Source of the DNA: Flavobacteriales bacterium UBA6969
GTDB lineage: Bacteria; Bacteroidota; Bacteroidia; Flavobacteriales_D; Sanyastnellaceae
NCBI GenBank assembly: GCA_002448555.1
Contig: DJYV01000070.1
Coordinates: 1-12,204 of the forward strand
Length of the DNA stretch: 12,204 bases
Direction: 5' to 3'
Made by a program: the position numbers and the translations under genes. Below are positions 1-6,318 of the stretch, piece after piece (position 1 is the first letter of the stretch; each line of letters starts with the position of its first letter). Under the pieces are notes generated by a model, which had not been told where the DNA came from, ran no database searches, and saw nothing but the letters and a program-made list of their open reading frames with translations.

Positions 1-1
1 G

Positions 2-775
2 CTGTGGAACCCATCGCCAAACATATACGGAACAGGCGGCGGTGGCGGCGGTGCTATCTACGCCGGCGGTCAGCACTGGATCTACGTCTTCAAGAACTCG
101 CAATACGAGGAAGGCACCGAGAACCGCATGCCGGCCTACGACGGCGGTAACTACCTCTGGAGCAACCTCGAGGACAATGCGTCCACAACCAACGTTCGCC
201 GCGTCTTCCGTGCGTGCACGTGGGTAGGTTCTTCGCTCCTCAACGACGACTACGAGATGTTGTCGCCCGAGGAGGGCCTCATCCCGAACGACGCACGCAT
301 CCGCCTCCGCGTTGCCAAGGCTTACGAGAAGTGGAGCCCCACGCAAATCGACGCCGAGGACAACTACGACGGCGCGGACAACTTCTGGAATCCGCTCTAC
401 ACCTTCTCCACGAAGAACGTAGCGACGCTCACCCAGCAGGACACCGTCCTGACAAGCGTCCTCGATGTCATCAACGTCGTGCCGAACCCGTACTACGCCT
501 TCAGCCAGTACGAGACAAGCAAGCTCGACAACCGCGTCAAGATCACCAACCTGCCGGAAGTGTGCACCATCCGCATCTACAACCTGCAGGGAACGCTCGT
601 GCGCTCCTTCTCGAAGGCCGACCCACTCACCTCGCTTGACTGGGACCTCAAGAACGAACGCAACGTGCCAATCGCAGGCGGCGTTTACATCATCCACGTC
701 GATGTCCCAGGCATCGGTGAGAAAACACTCAAGTGGTTCGGCATCATGCGCCCAACCGATTTGGATAACTTCTGA
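2..775 (+). CDS. Secreted cell-surface protein with type IX secretion-like C-terminal region (5' partial)
   Basis: This is the last 257 residues of a larger protein; the frame is open to the left edge, so the true start lies outside the window. The visible N-terminal part is rich in Gly, Tyr, Trp, Asn and Asp (a Gly run near residues 12-17), as in extracellular Bacteroidota proteins. From about base 469 a C-terminal domain of about 100 residues begins with NVVPNPYYAFSQYE, continues with RVKITNLPE, IRIYNLQGTLVRSF and the segment PIAGGVYIIHVDVPGIGEK, and ends LKWFGIMRPTDLDNF. This beta-sandwich pattern (PNP start, IYN.xG, GVYIIHV) resembles type IX secretion C-terminal domains, and I recall very similar tails on large Bacteroidota surface proteins. 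It differs from the common type A tail in length and final residues. The function of the passenger is not visible. A terminator follows the TGA stop. Confidence 0.8.
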   Translation: MWNPSPNIYGTGGGGGGAIYAGGQHWIYVFKNSQYEEGTENRMPAYDGGNYLWSNLEDNASTTNVRRVFRACTWVGSSLLNDDYEMLSPEEGLIPNDARIRLRVAKAYEKWSPTQIDAEDNYDGADNFWNPLYTFSTKNVATLTQQDTVLTSVLDVINVVPNPYYAFSQYETSKLDNRVKITNLPEVCTIRIYNLQGTLVRSFSKADPLTSLDWDLKNERNVPIAGGVYIIHVDVPGIGEKTLKWFGIMRPTDLDNF

Positions 776-795
776 TTCAGCACGCGATTGCTGAA
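776..795 (+). other. Perfect 7-bp hairpin immediately after the stop codon
   Basis: TTCAGCA (776-782) and TGCTGAA (789-795) form a perfect stem around a 6-base loop. It starts on the base after the TGA of the secreted-protein gene and has no T tract of its own. It probably stabilises the 3' end of the transcript or works together with the terminator just downstream. Confidence 0.55.
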
Positions 796-799
796 CAAC

Positions 800-836
800 G
801 GGCGGTGGACATTGCTTTTCTACCGTCCTTTTTTTT
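800..836 (+). terminator. Rho-independent terminator of the secreted-protein gene
   Basis: GGGCGGT (800-806) pairs with ACCGTCC (822-828), with one G-U pair, around a 15-base loop. A run of eight T follows at 829-836. It lies 25 bases after the stop of the partial gene and ends that transcript before the glycosyltransferase. Confidence 0.8.
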
Positions 837-900
837 GGGGATTGGCAAGGGAACTTCGTACAACCAAGTAACGCCTTATGCCTCAAGCATTGAAATCCAT

Positions 901-931
901 TTTGCGCGCGGATGTGGAGTTGGACCGTTTG
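901..931 (+). promoter_or_regulatory. Possible promoter of the glycosyltransferase gene
   Basis: TTTG at 901-904 is followed after exactly 19 bases by ACCGTTTG (924-931). The spacing and both TTTG parts fit the Bacteroidota promoter form, but the TA of the TAnnTTTG box is replaced by AC. The gene starts at 967. Nothing else recognisable is seen in the 837-966 gap. Weak call. Confidence 0.3.
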
Positions 932-966
932 GCCGGTACGTAGGTTAAACCATCGAGTAAGCCTGA

Positions 967-2244
967 ATGAACAAGAAGATCCTTCTCATCGCATATTACT
1001 GGCCGCCTTCCGGAGGACCGGGTGTACAGCGTTGGTTGAAGATGTCGCATTACCTCGCTGAGATGGGATGCGATATAACCGTGCTAACTGTGGATGAGGC
1101 GGATGCGCACTATCCCCACCGAGATGAGGGGTTGACAGATGAGGTTCACTCTTCCATCAAGGTAATTCGTACCAAGGCATTCAACCCATACCGCATATTC
1201 GGTTCAAAAAAGCGGGGCCAACAGCCTGCAGCAAACTTTTCTGTACCAAACCAAGGCCGATTGCGCTTTCAGGTCTTAGCCTTTGTTCGAAGTCACCTGT
1301 TCATCCCAGATCCTCGCAGGGGATGGAATTACTGGGCAAAGAAACGAGCCTTGGCTTTATGTAAGACCGAAGGGTTCGAGACGGTCATAACCACGAGTCC
1401 GCCGCATTCTACTCAATTGATTGGATTGTACTTGAAACGAAAAATGGGCATCCAGTGGATTGTGGATTTCAGGGACCCGTGGACTCAAATATTCTATTAC
1501 CATACGCTCAATCATTCAGCTTTCAGCCGGTTCTTGGATGCACGATATGAGCGGCGCGTAGTTAGAAATGCGGATAAGATTATTCACGTTGGGCAGACCA
1601 TGGTAGACATGTTAGCGGACATGCATCCTGAAACGAGATCAAAATCGGTAGTGGTGCACAATGGTTATGATGAGCGAGATTTCAATGAAGTAAAACGAGG
1701 ACCTGCGTCTGAGGGCATTCACCTTGCATACACAGGAACGTTGTCCTCGTCATACGACTACCAGTCCTTGTTTCGTGCAATCCAGTTGGCTTCCGAGCGC
1801 AAGAAGACCATTACTTGTACCCTATCAGGTCAGATTCCACAAGAGATACAGGCGGAAGTGAAAATGTTGTGCCCCATTGTCGAATTCACAGGTGAACTCC
1901 CACACGCTGAAATTACGAAGAGGCAATGTTGGGCAGATCTGCTTTTGCTGGTCTTACCGAATGTTCCGAATGCCGCGTACATCCTCTCAGGTAAACTCTT
2001 TGAGTACCTCCGCTCTGGAAATCAAATCCTATGCTTAGGTCCCGTTGGCGGAGATGCAGATAAGGTGCTTCAATCGTGCGAGGCTGGGAGGACATTTGAG
2101 CGCCAACAGGAAAAAGCTATTGCCGACTGGATTGTAGCACGCGCTGAAGAAAAAAGTTCTGGTAAGCGGAGGGCATCAATTGAATCGGAGGTGCAGAAGT
2201 ACAGCCGTGAAAATTTGGCAACCACGGTGTTTGAATTGCTCTAA
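967..2244 (+). CDS. GT-B fold glycosyltransferase (family 4-like)
   Basis: The 425-residue protein starts MNKKILLIAYYWPPSGGPGVQRW, the usual glycine-rich acceptor-side loop of Bacteroidota GT-B glycosyltransferases. DFRDPW lies near residues 166-171. The donor-binding C-terminal half begins near GTLSSSYDYQSL (about 256) and carries SGKLFEYLRSG (about 340-351), where the Glu is expected to contact the nucleotide-sugar. No membrane segment or signal peptide is visible, so it should act at the cytoplasmic face. It probably adds a sugar to a surface polysaccharide or glycolipid; donor and acceptor cannot be read from sequence. Only 4 bases separate its stop from that of gmd, which converges on it. 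Its base composition is much poorer in GC than its neighbours (sample lines 43-52% against about 70% in gmd), which suggests later acquisition. There is no Shine-Dalgarno sequence before the ATG. Confidence 0.85.
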   Translation: MNKKILLIAYYWPPSGGPGVQRWLKMSHYLAEMGCDITVLTVDEADAHYPHRDEGLTDEVHSSIKVIRTKAFNPYRIFGSKKRGQQPAANFSVPNQGRLRFQVLAFVRSHLFIPDPRRGWNYWAKKRALALCKTEGFETVITTSPPHSTQLIGLYLKRKMGIQWIVDFRDPWTQIFYYHTLNHSAFSRFLDARYERRVVRNADKIIHVGQTMVDMLADMHPETRSKSVVVHNGYDERDFNEVKRGPASEGIHLAYTGTLSSSYDYQSLFRAIQLASERKKTITCTLSGQIPQEIQAEVKMLCPIVEFTGELPHAEITKRQCWADLLLLVLPNVPNAAYILSGKLFEYLRSGNQILCLGPVGGDADKVLQSCEAGRTFERQQEKAIADWIVARAEEKSSGKRRASIESEVQKYSRENLATTVFELL

Positions 2245-2248
2245 CACC

Positions 2249-3337
2249 TCAGCCTTCCTTCGGTGTCACCACTTCATGTCCGCCGTCGCGCAGGTACTTG
2301 GTGCGCTCGAACAGCGCGAGGTCGGAGGCGACCATCTCGGCGCACAGCTCCTCGAGGGTATGCTTGGGCTCCCAGCCGAGTACGCGTTTGGCCTTGGAGG
2401 CATCGCCCACCAGCAAATCAACCTCGGCAGGTCGGAAGTACCGCGGATCCACTTGCACTAGCGTTTGGCCGGTCTTCGTGCAGATGCCCACCTCGTCGAC
2501 CCCTGAGCCCTTCCATTCGAGTGTACGGCCGACTTCGGCAAACGCCATGTTGACGAAATCTCGAATCGGCACGGTACGGCCGGTGGCCAACACATAGTCG
2601 TCGGGGGTGTCTTGCTGCAGCATGCGCCACATGCCCTCCACGTAATCTTTGGCGTGGCCCCAGTCGCGCTTGGCGTCGAGGTTGCCGAGGTAGAGGCAGT
2701 CGCTCAGCCCGAGCTCAATCTGGGCCACGGCCCGGGTGATTTTGCGGGTGACAAAGGTCTCGCCGCGCAGGGGGCTTTCGTGGTTAAAGAGGATGCCGTT
2801 GGAGGCGTGCAAACCGTACGATTCTCGGTAGTTTTTGACGATCCAAAAGCCGTAGAGCTTGGCCACGCCATAGGGACTGCGGGGGTAGAAGGGGGTGGTT
2901 TCACTCTGCGGTGTCTCCTGCACCAACCCGTACAATTCCGAGGTGGAGGCCTGGTAGAATCGGCATGATTTTTCGATGCCGAGGATGCGCATCGCTTCGA
3001 GGATCCGAAGCGTCCCGATGCCATCGGCGTTGGCGGTGTACTCGGGCGTGTCAAAACTCACCTTTACGTGGCTCATGGCCGCCAAGTTGTAGATCTCATC
3101 CGGCTGCACTTTCTGGATGATGCGGATGAGGTTGGTGCTGTCGGTCAGGTCCCCGTAATGCAACTTCAACCGCACGTCTTTATCATGCGGGTCCTGGTAG
3201 AGGTGGTCGATTCGGTCGGTGTTCAGCAACGATGCGCGGCGTTTGACGCCGTGGACCTCGTACCCTTTTTCCAACAACAACTCCGTCAGGTAGGCGCCGT
3301 CCTGCCCCGTAATCCCAGTCACCAATGCCTTTTTCAT
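2249..3337 (-). CDS. gmd: GDP-mannose 4,6-dehydratase
   Basis: The 362-residue extended short-chain dehydrogenase converts GDP-D-mannose to GDP-4-keto-6-deoxy-D-mannose, the precursor of GDP-L-fucose, GDP-rhamnose or GDP-perosamine. The start MKKALVTGITGQDGAY carries the NAD(P)-binding G8-x-x-G11-x-x-G14. The catalytic set is visible as T132 and E134 in STSELYG, and Y156-x3-K160 in YPRSPYGVAK. The segments FNHESPLRGETFVTRKI (from about 174) and LGNLDAKRDWGHAKDYVEGMW are hallmarks of Gmd. I chose the ATG at 3335-3337: an in-frame ATG ten codons upstream (3367) would only add MYLYENNNAT, fall on the promoter and precede the usual N-terminus. The ABC exporter gene lies 45 bases upstream on the same strand. 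No fcl or other GDP-sugar reductase gene is present in the window, so the final sugar is undetermined. Confidence 0.95.
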   Translation of the reverse strand: MKKALVTGITGQDGAYLTELLLEKGYEVHGVKRRASLLNTDRIDHLYQDPHDKDVRLKLHYGDLTDSTNLIRIIQKVQPDEIYNLAAMSHVKVSFDTPEYTANADGIGTLRILEAMRILGIEKSCRFYQASTSELYGLVQETPQSETTPFYPRSPYGVAKLYGFWIVKNYRESYGLHASNGILFNHESPLRGETFVTRKITRAVAQIELGLSDCLYLGNLDAKRDWGHAKDYVEGMWRMLQQDTPDDYVLATGRTVPIRDFVNMAFAEVGRTLEWKGSGVDEVGICTKTGQTLVQVDPRYFRPAEVDLLVGDASKAKRVLGWEPKHTLEELCAEMVASDLALFERTKYLRDGGHEVVTPKEG

Positions 3338-3356
3338 GGTTGCGTTGTTGTTTTCA

Positions 3357-3387
3357 TAAAGATACAAATTCGAATGATGCCATCAAG
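3357..3387 (-). promoter_or_regulatory. Likely gmd promoter inside the end of the ABC exporter gene
   Basis: On the minus strand CTTG (3384-3387) is followed after 19 bases by TATCTTTA (3357-3364), 7 of 8 matches to TAnnTTTG. It is followed by an A/C-rich leader up to the ATG at 3337. The -33 part overlaps the exporter stop codon. gmd may therefore be transcribed both from here and by read-through from the exporter. Confidence 0.5.
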
Positions 3388-5209
3388 CCAGATCGATCTC
3401 TTGGTTTTCGACCAACTTCTTATACGCACCTCCGCTGGCAATTAGTTTGTCATGCGTGCCGATTTCGAGGATAGTGCCCTCGGAAAGGACGGCAATCTGG
3501 TCGGCATTCTTGATGGTGCTCAGGCGGTGGGCAATGATGAGGCTGCTGCGGTCTTTCATCAGCGCATCCAGCGCGAGCTGTACCTCTTTTTCACTGCTGG
3601 CGTCCAAGGCGCTGGTCGCCTCATCCAAAATCAAGATGTCGGGATCCCGCAGGATAGCCCGCGCGATAGCGATGCGCTGGCGCTGGCCGCCGGACAGTTG
3701 CACGCCGCGCTCGCCGACGACGGTGGCGAAACCATCTGGAAAGGATTCGATGAACGCGAGAGCGTTAGCTTGCTCCGCCGCTGAGCGGATGGCCGCGTCA
3801 GAGGCGTCGGTCTTTCCGTAGGCGATGTTGCTACGGATGTCCCCGCCAAACAGGATGACCTCCTGCGGCACGAAGGCAATGCGCTTTCGGAATCCGGTCA
3901 GGTCGTATTGATTGAGCGGCTGGCCATCGACTTTGATGACGCCGGCCGTGGGATCATGAAACCGCTGGAGCAGGGAGGCGATGGTGGATTTGCCCGCGCC
4001 GGAAGGGCCGACTAGGGCCACACGCTTGCCCGGTTCAATGCGCAAATTCACCCCGGTGAGCACATTCACATCGGCGCGGTTGGCATAGTGAAAGTGCACA
4101 TCCTCAAAGTTGACGTCGCCGCGCAGTTGAAGCGCTGGGTAGGCTTGGTCGTCCCGTGTGACGACTTCCTCGCGGGATTCTTCCATCAATTCCATCAGGC
4201 TTTCGATGGCGCCCAATCCCCGCTGCAATGCCGAAAACTGTGCTGCAATGCCGCCAATGGATCCCGCGACCAAACCGGTCATGAGGAGGAAGGTGAAGAA
4301 GTGTTCGCTGGCCAGGCCGCCTTCCATCATCAATTCGGCCCCTTTGAAAATCACCAGGGTGATGGCCCCGAAAATGAACAGGATGATGAACGAAGCGAAC
4401 GCACCGCGCCAGATGGCACCGCGCATGGCAAGGGAACGGATGTCTTTGATGCTGTTAAGGTAGCGCACCACTTCCCACGCTTCATTGGCAAAGCTCTTGA
4501 CGCTGATGATGCCCGTCAGCGTTTCTTGAACGATGGTGTTGGATTCGGCGACTTGGTCTTGCGTGCGTTTAGAAAGCTTGCGGATGAAGCGCCCAAACAA
4601 GATGGCCGCGATGATCATGACCGGGAGGGTCGCGAGCATCAACAGCGTGAGGGTCACCGAGAAGTAGAGCAAGGCCAAGATGCCCCCGACGATGATGATG
4701 ATTTGCCGCAGCAATTCAGCCAAGGTGGTGGTGAACACGTCCTGAATGGCGGTGATGTCCGCGGACACCCGGCTGTTCAAGTCGCCCACGCGCCGCGTAT
4801 CGAAGAATTTCATCGGCATGCTCAAAATCGCTTCGAAAGCGTCGTTCCGCATGGCCAGCATCATGTCCTCGGTCATTTTAGCGAAAAGCAGTACCCGGCC
4901 AAAACTCAACGTCGCCTGAACCACCAGTACCAGCAAGATGAGCCAGCCTACTGCGGTCAAACTGTGCATGTCGATGTTCAGCATGGCCATGGGCGATTCG
5001 ACGCCCGCCTCTTCGCCGGTGGAGGCTCCAACGCCTCCGAGCTGTCCCCAGAGCCGCGTGACCAACAGCGTCAGCACGCCGCTCAAACTAATGATCAAGA
5101 CCCCGAAGGCGTACCCCCAGGCATGCGGACGGAGGTAATGCCCCATTTTGCGTATTGCCCCCCAGTTCTTCCAATTGAACTTCCGCGCTTCTTCTCCAGT
5201 CCGTTCCAT
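3383..5209 (-). CDS. ABC exporter, fused permease and ATPase (MsbA-like)
   Basis: The 608-residue half-transporter should work as a homodimer in the inner membrane. Residues 1-335 hold about six membrane spans (examples near 31-51, 86-105, 169-185, 188-206 and 280-298), with a Gly/Glu-rich periplasmic loop near 55-80. The ATPase domain is complete: Walker A GPSGAGKST (401-409), Q-loop Gln449, signature LSGGQ (505-509), Walker B ILILDE (525-530) with the D-loop SALD, and switch His561 in IIAHRLSTI. The layout matches exporters of lipids, lipid A precursors or drugs; sequence alone does not fix the substrate. Position just before gmd and near a glycosyltransferase makes lipid or glycolipid export plausible. 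A TAATTTAG box lies 5 bases before the ATG region, so the leader would be very short. It is divergent from rpmH. Confidence 0.93.
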   Translation of the reverse strand: MERTGEEARKFNWKNWGAIRKMGHYLRPHAWGYAFGVLIISLSGVLTLLVTRLWGQLGGVGASTGEEAGVESPMAMLNIDMHSLTAVGWLILLVLVVQATLSFGRVLLFAKMTEDMMLAMRNDAFEAILSMPMKFFDTRRVGDLNSRVSADITAIQDVFTTTLAELLRQIIIIVGGILALLYFSVTLTLLMLATLPVMIIAAILFGRFIRKLSKRTQDQVAESNTIVQETLTGIISVKSFANEAWEVVRYLNSIKDIRSLAMRGAIWRGAFASFIILFIFGAITLVIFKGAELMMEGGLASEHFFTFLLMTGLVAGSIGGIAAQFSALQRGLGAIESLMELMEESREEVVTRDDQAYPALQLRGDVNFEDVHFHYANRADVNVLTGVNLRIEPGKRVALVGPSGAGKSTIASLLQRFHDPTAGVIKVDGQPLNQYDLTGFRKRIAFVPQEVILFGGDIRSNIAYGKTDASDAAIRSAAEQANALAFIESFPDGFATVVGERGVQLSGGQRQRIAIARAILRDPDILILDEATSALDASSEKEVQLALDALMKDRSSLIIAHRLSTIKNADQIAVLSEGTILEIGTHDKLIASGGAYKKLVENQEIDLA

Positions 5210-5214
5210 TGGGG

Positions 5215-5222
5215 CTAAATTA
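5215..5222 (-). promoter_or_regulatory. Possible -7 box of the ABC exporter
   Basis: Minus-strand TAATTTAG matches TAnnTTTG at 7 of 8 positions. It sits almost against the exporter start at 5209, and no TTTG is seen at the standard distance upstream. If real, the transcript has almost no leader. Confidence 0.25.
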
Positions 5223-5274
5223 CACGCGAATCACTGGTCAAGGGGCTGAAAATTGCATCTTTCCCACAGGAACG

Positions 5275-5305
5275 TTTGGACACACGAAATCTGTGTGTAT
5301 CTTTG
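5275..5305 (+). promoter_or_regulatory. rpmH promoter, Bacteroidota type, with a palindrome in its spacer
   Basis: TTTG (5275-5278), exactly 19 bases, then TATCTTTG (5298-5305) is a full match to the Bacteroidota vegetative promoter. Transcription should start near 5309-5311. The spacer holds the inverted repeat ACACAC (5280-5285) / GTGTGT (5293-5298) around seven bases, which could be an operator. Confidence 0.75.
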
Positions 5306-5321
5306 CCCTCCTGAATTTGGG

Positions 5322-5342
5322 AGGAAGGTCTGTTGCCTTCCT
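5322..5342 (+). promoter_or_regulatory. Hairpin in the rpmH leader
   Basis: AGGAAGG (5322-5328) and CCTTCCT (5336-5342) form a perfect 7-bp stem with a 7-base loop in the 5' leader, ending 15 bases before the rpmH ATG. It overlaps a second possible stem, CCCTCC (5306-5311) / GGGAGG (5319-5324), so the two exclude each other. However, most of the left arm of the latter probably lies upstream of the transcription start. Confidence 0.45.
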
Positions 5343-5357
5343 ACAATGTGATAAGCC

Positions 5358-5525
5358 ATGAAAAGGACATTTCAACCTTCAGTACGCAAGCGACGAAACA
5401 AGCACGGTTTCCGCAAGCGCATGTCTTCTGCCAACGGACGCAACGTCTTGAGCTCACGCCGAGCGAAGGGCCGCAAGAAGTTGAGCGTAAGTTCGGAGCG
5501 ACGCCACAAAGGCATCGAGCGATAA
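5358..5525 (+). CDS. rpmH: 50S ribosomal protein L34
   Basis: The 55-residue, very basic protein starts MKRTFQPSVRKRRNKHGFRK and continues RMSSANGRNVLSSRRAKGRK, the near-invariant core of bacterial L34 (KRTFQPS, HGFRxRM, GRxVLxxRRAKGR). It ends KLSVSSERRHKGIER, slightly longer than the common 44-47 residue forms, with a tail of the sort seen in Bacteroidota. L34 binds 23S rRNA in the large ribosomal subunit. The gene stands alone between its own strong promoter and its own terminator. No rnpA follows and no dnaA is nearby, unlike the classical origin-linked arrangement. No Shine-Dalgarno sequence is seen before the ATG. Confidence 0.97.
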   Translation: MKRTFQPSVRKRRNKHGFRKRMSSANGRNVLSSRRAKGRKKLSVSSERRHKGIER

Positions 5526-5538
5526 GCAATGCATTTCA

Positions 5539-5553
5539 CTCCGCTGTGCGGAG
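5539..5553 (+). other. Short hairpin after rpmH
   Basis: CTCCGC (5539-5544) and GCGGAG (5548-5553) form a perfect 6-bp stem with a TGT loop, 14 bases after the rpmH stop and just before the terminator. It has no T tract and is probably part of the 3' untranslated region. Confidence 0.45.
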
Positions 5554-5563
5554 ACCCCATAGC

Positions 5564-5589
5564 AAAGGAGCCGACGAGCTCCTTTTTTT
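5564..5589 (+). terminator. Rho-independent terminator of rpmH
   Basis: AAAGGAGC (5564-5571) pairs perfectly with GCTCCTTT (5578-5585) around CGACGA, and T continues to 5589. On the opposite strand it follows the stop of the phosphopantetheinyl transferase at 5597, but with only three T after the stem, so it is stronger for rpmH. Confidence 0.85.
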
Positions 5590-5596
5590 GTGCCCA

Positions 5597-6250
5597 TTAA
5601 TCCCGAACAGGGCCGAGCGCTACCCAGACCGGGGGGTGGACTGGAGCTGCTTGCAGCCGTGCAACTCGGTATCGACCCTCACGGCCTCGAACGTGCCCCG
5701 TAACGCCTGACGCCTCAGCGGATTCCATCCCGCACCAAGCCACTTCCAAATCCGTTCGGAATTCCAGCGCCGGTCCAAACGCTTTGAACATGCATTCCTT
5801 GATGGCCCACGCGGCAGCCAATTCGGCAGGCGCTGTGCCCAACGCCGCCCGCTCCGGTTCGCTCAGGAAGCGGGAGACAACCCGCTGCAACTGGTCCCGC
5901 TCGGCCTCCACATCGATACCTATGGCGCTGTCGCTGCAGGCAACTGCTGCCCAGCAAACGTCAGCCGTGCTGTGATGGGCGATGCTCACGTGAATTTCAG
6001 GCCGACCAACGGCTTCCGGCTTGCCATCAGCGGTATGTGAAATGCGCAGATTCGGCTGGCCGATGGCGTGAAAGGCCTGGTCAACGCACCAATGTTCCAG
6101 CTGCCGAGCAAGGGGCAAAGCGGCGATATCTCGATTGGGAAACCGGGCCTGTGCAGCGGCCCATTCTGCAACGACCGCCTCATCGCACGTGCCGAATCCC
6201 GCCGTTGCCAGCGGTGCCAAACTTTTGAAAATCACTGTGAAATCGGCCAT
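5597..6250 (-). CDS. 4'-phosphopantetheinyl transferase superfamily protein
   Basis: The 217-residue cytoplasmic enzyme is expected to move the phosphopantetheine arm from coenzyme A to a serine of a carrier protein (acyl or peptidyl carrier). Family motifs occur in order: GKPE (76-79), VSIAHH (88-93, the usual SxSH motif written SIAH), IGIDVE (110-115) with the Mg-binding acidic residues D113 and E115, and W148-AIKE152 followed by CMFKAFG. Length and motifs fit the Sfp/Gsp-like class rather than the short AcpS class of about 120 residues. No carrier protein or synthase gene is in the window, so its partner could be the general fatty-acid carrier or one encoded elsewhere. It converges on rpmH and is divergent from ahcY, with 68 bases between the two start codons. 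Confidence 0.85.
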   Translation of the reverse strand: MADFTVIFKSLAPLATAGFGTCDEAVVAEWAAAQARFPNRDIAALPLARQLEHWCVDQAFHAIGQPNLRISHTADGKPEAVGRPEIHVSIAHHSTADVCWAAVACSDSAIGIDVEAERDQLQRVVSRFLSEPERAALGTAPAELAAAWAIKECMFKAFGPALEFRTDLEVAWCGMESAEASGVTGHVRGREGRYRVARLQAAPVHPPVWVALGPVRD

Positions 6251-6270
6251 TGGCGTGCATTCAAGGGGTG

Positions 6271-6278
6271 CAAGGGTA
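6271..6278 (-). promoter_or_regulatory. Possible -7 box of the phosphopantetheinyl transferase gene
   Basis: Minus-strand TACCCTTG matches TAnnTTTG at 7 of 8 positions and lies about 20 bases before the ATG at 6250. No TTTG is seen at the standard upstream distance. It would be back to back with the ahcY promoter in the same 68-base gap. Confidence 0.3.
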
Positions 6279-6291
6279 ATTTTGTTTGTAG

Positions 6292-6299
6292 TAATTTTG
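6292..6299 (+). promoter_or_regulatory. Likely -7 box of the ahcY operon
   Basis: TAATTTTG is a full match to TAnnTTTG. It lies 19 bases before the ahcY ATG, which fits a short leader. A TTTG at the expected -33 distance is not present; the nearest ones, at 6281 and 6285, are too close. Confidence 0.45.
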
Positions 6300-6318
6300 C
6301 ACTCGAATACAACGACGC

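Noticed and set aside
2244..2266. ACACC/GGTGT inverted repeat between the glycosyltransferase and gmd
   Set aside because: Only 5 bp of stem with a 13-base loop and no T tract; not convincing as a terminator.
3338..3367. Earlier gmd start codon at 3367
   Set aside because: It would add ten residues with no counterpart before the usual MKKALVTGITGQDG start, and would place the coding region on top of the likely promoter.
4088..5218. 376-codon open frame on the plus strand
   Set aside because: It lies wholly antisense to the ABC exporter, whose motifs are complete. Its product is low-complexity, rich in His, Asp and Gln, with no recognisable domain, as expected of a shadow frame in GC-rich DNA.
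5333..5710. 125-codon open frame over rpmH
   Set aside because: It is in another frame from rpmH, crosses the rpmH terminator and runs into the phosphopantetheinyl transferase gene from behind. The L34 reading at 5358-5525 explains the region.
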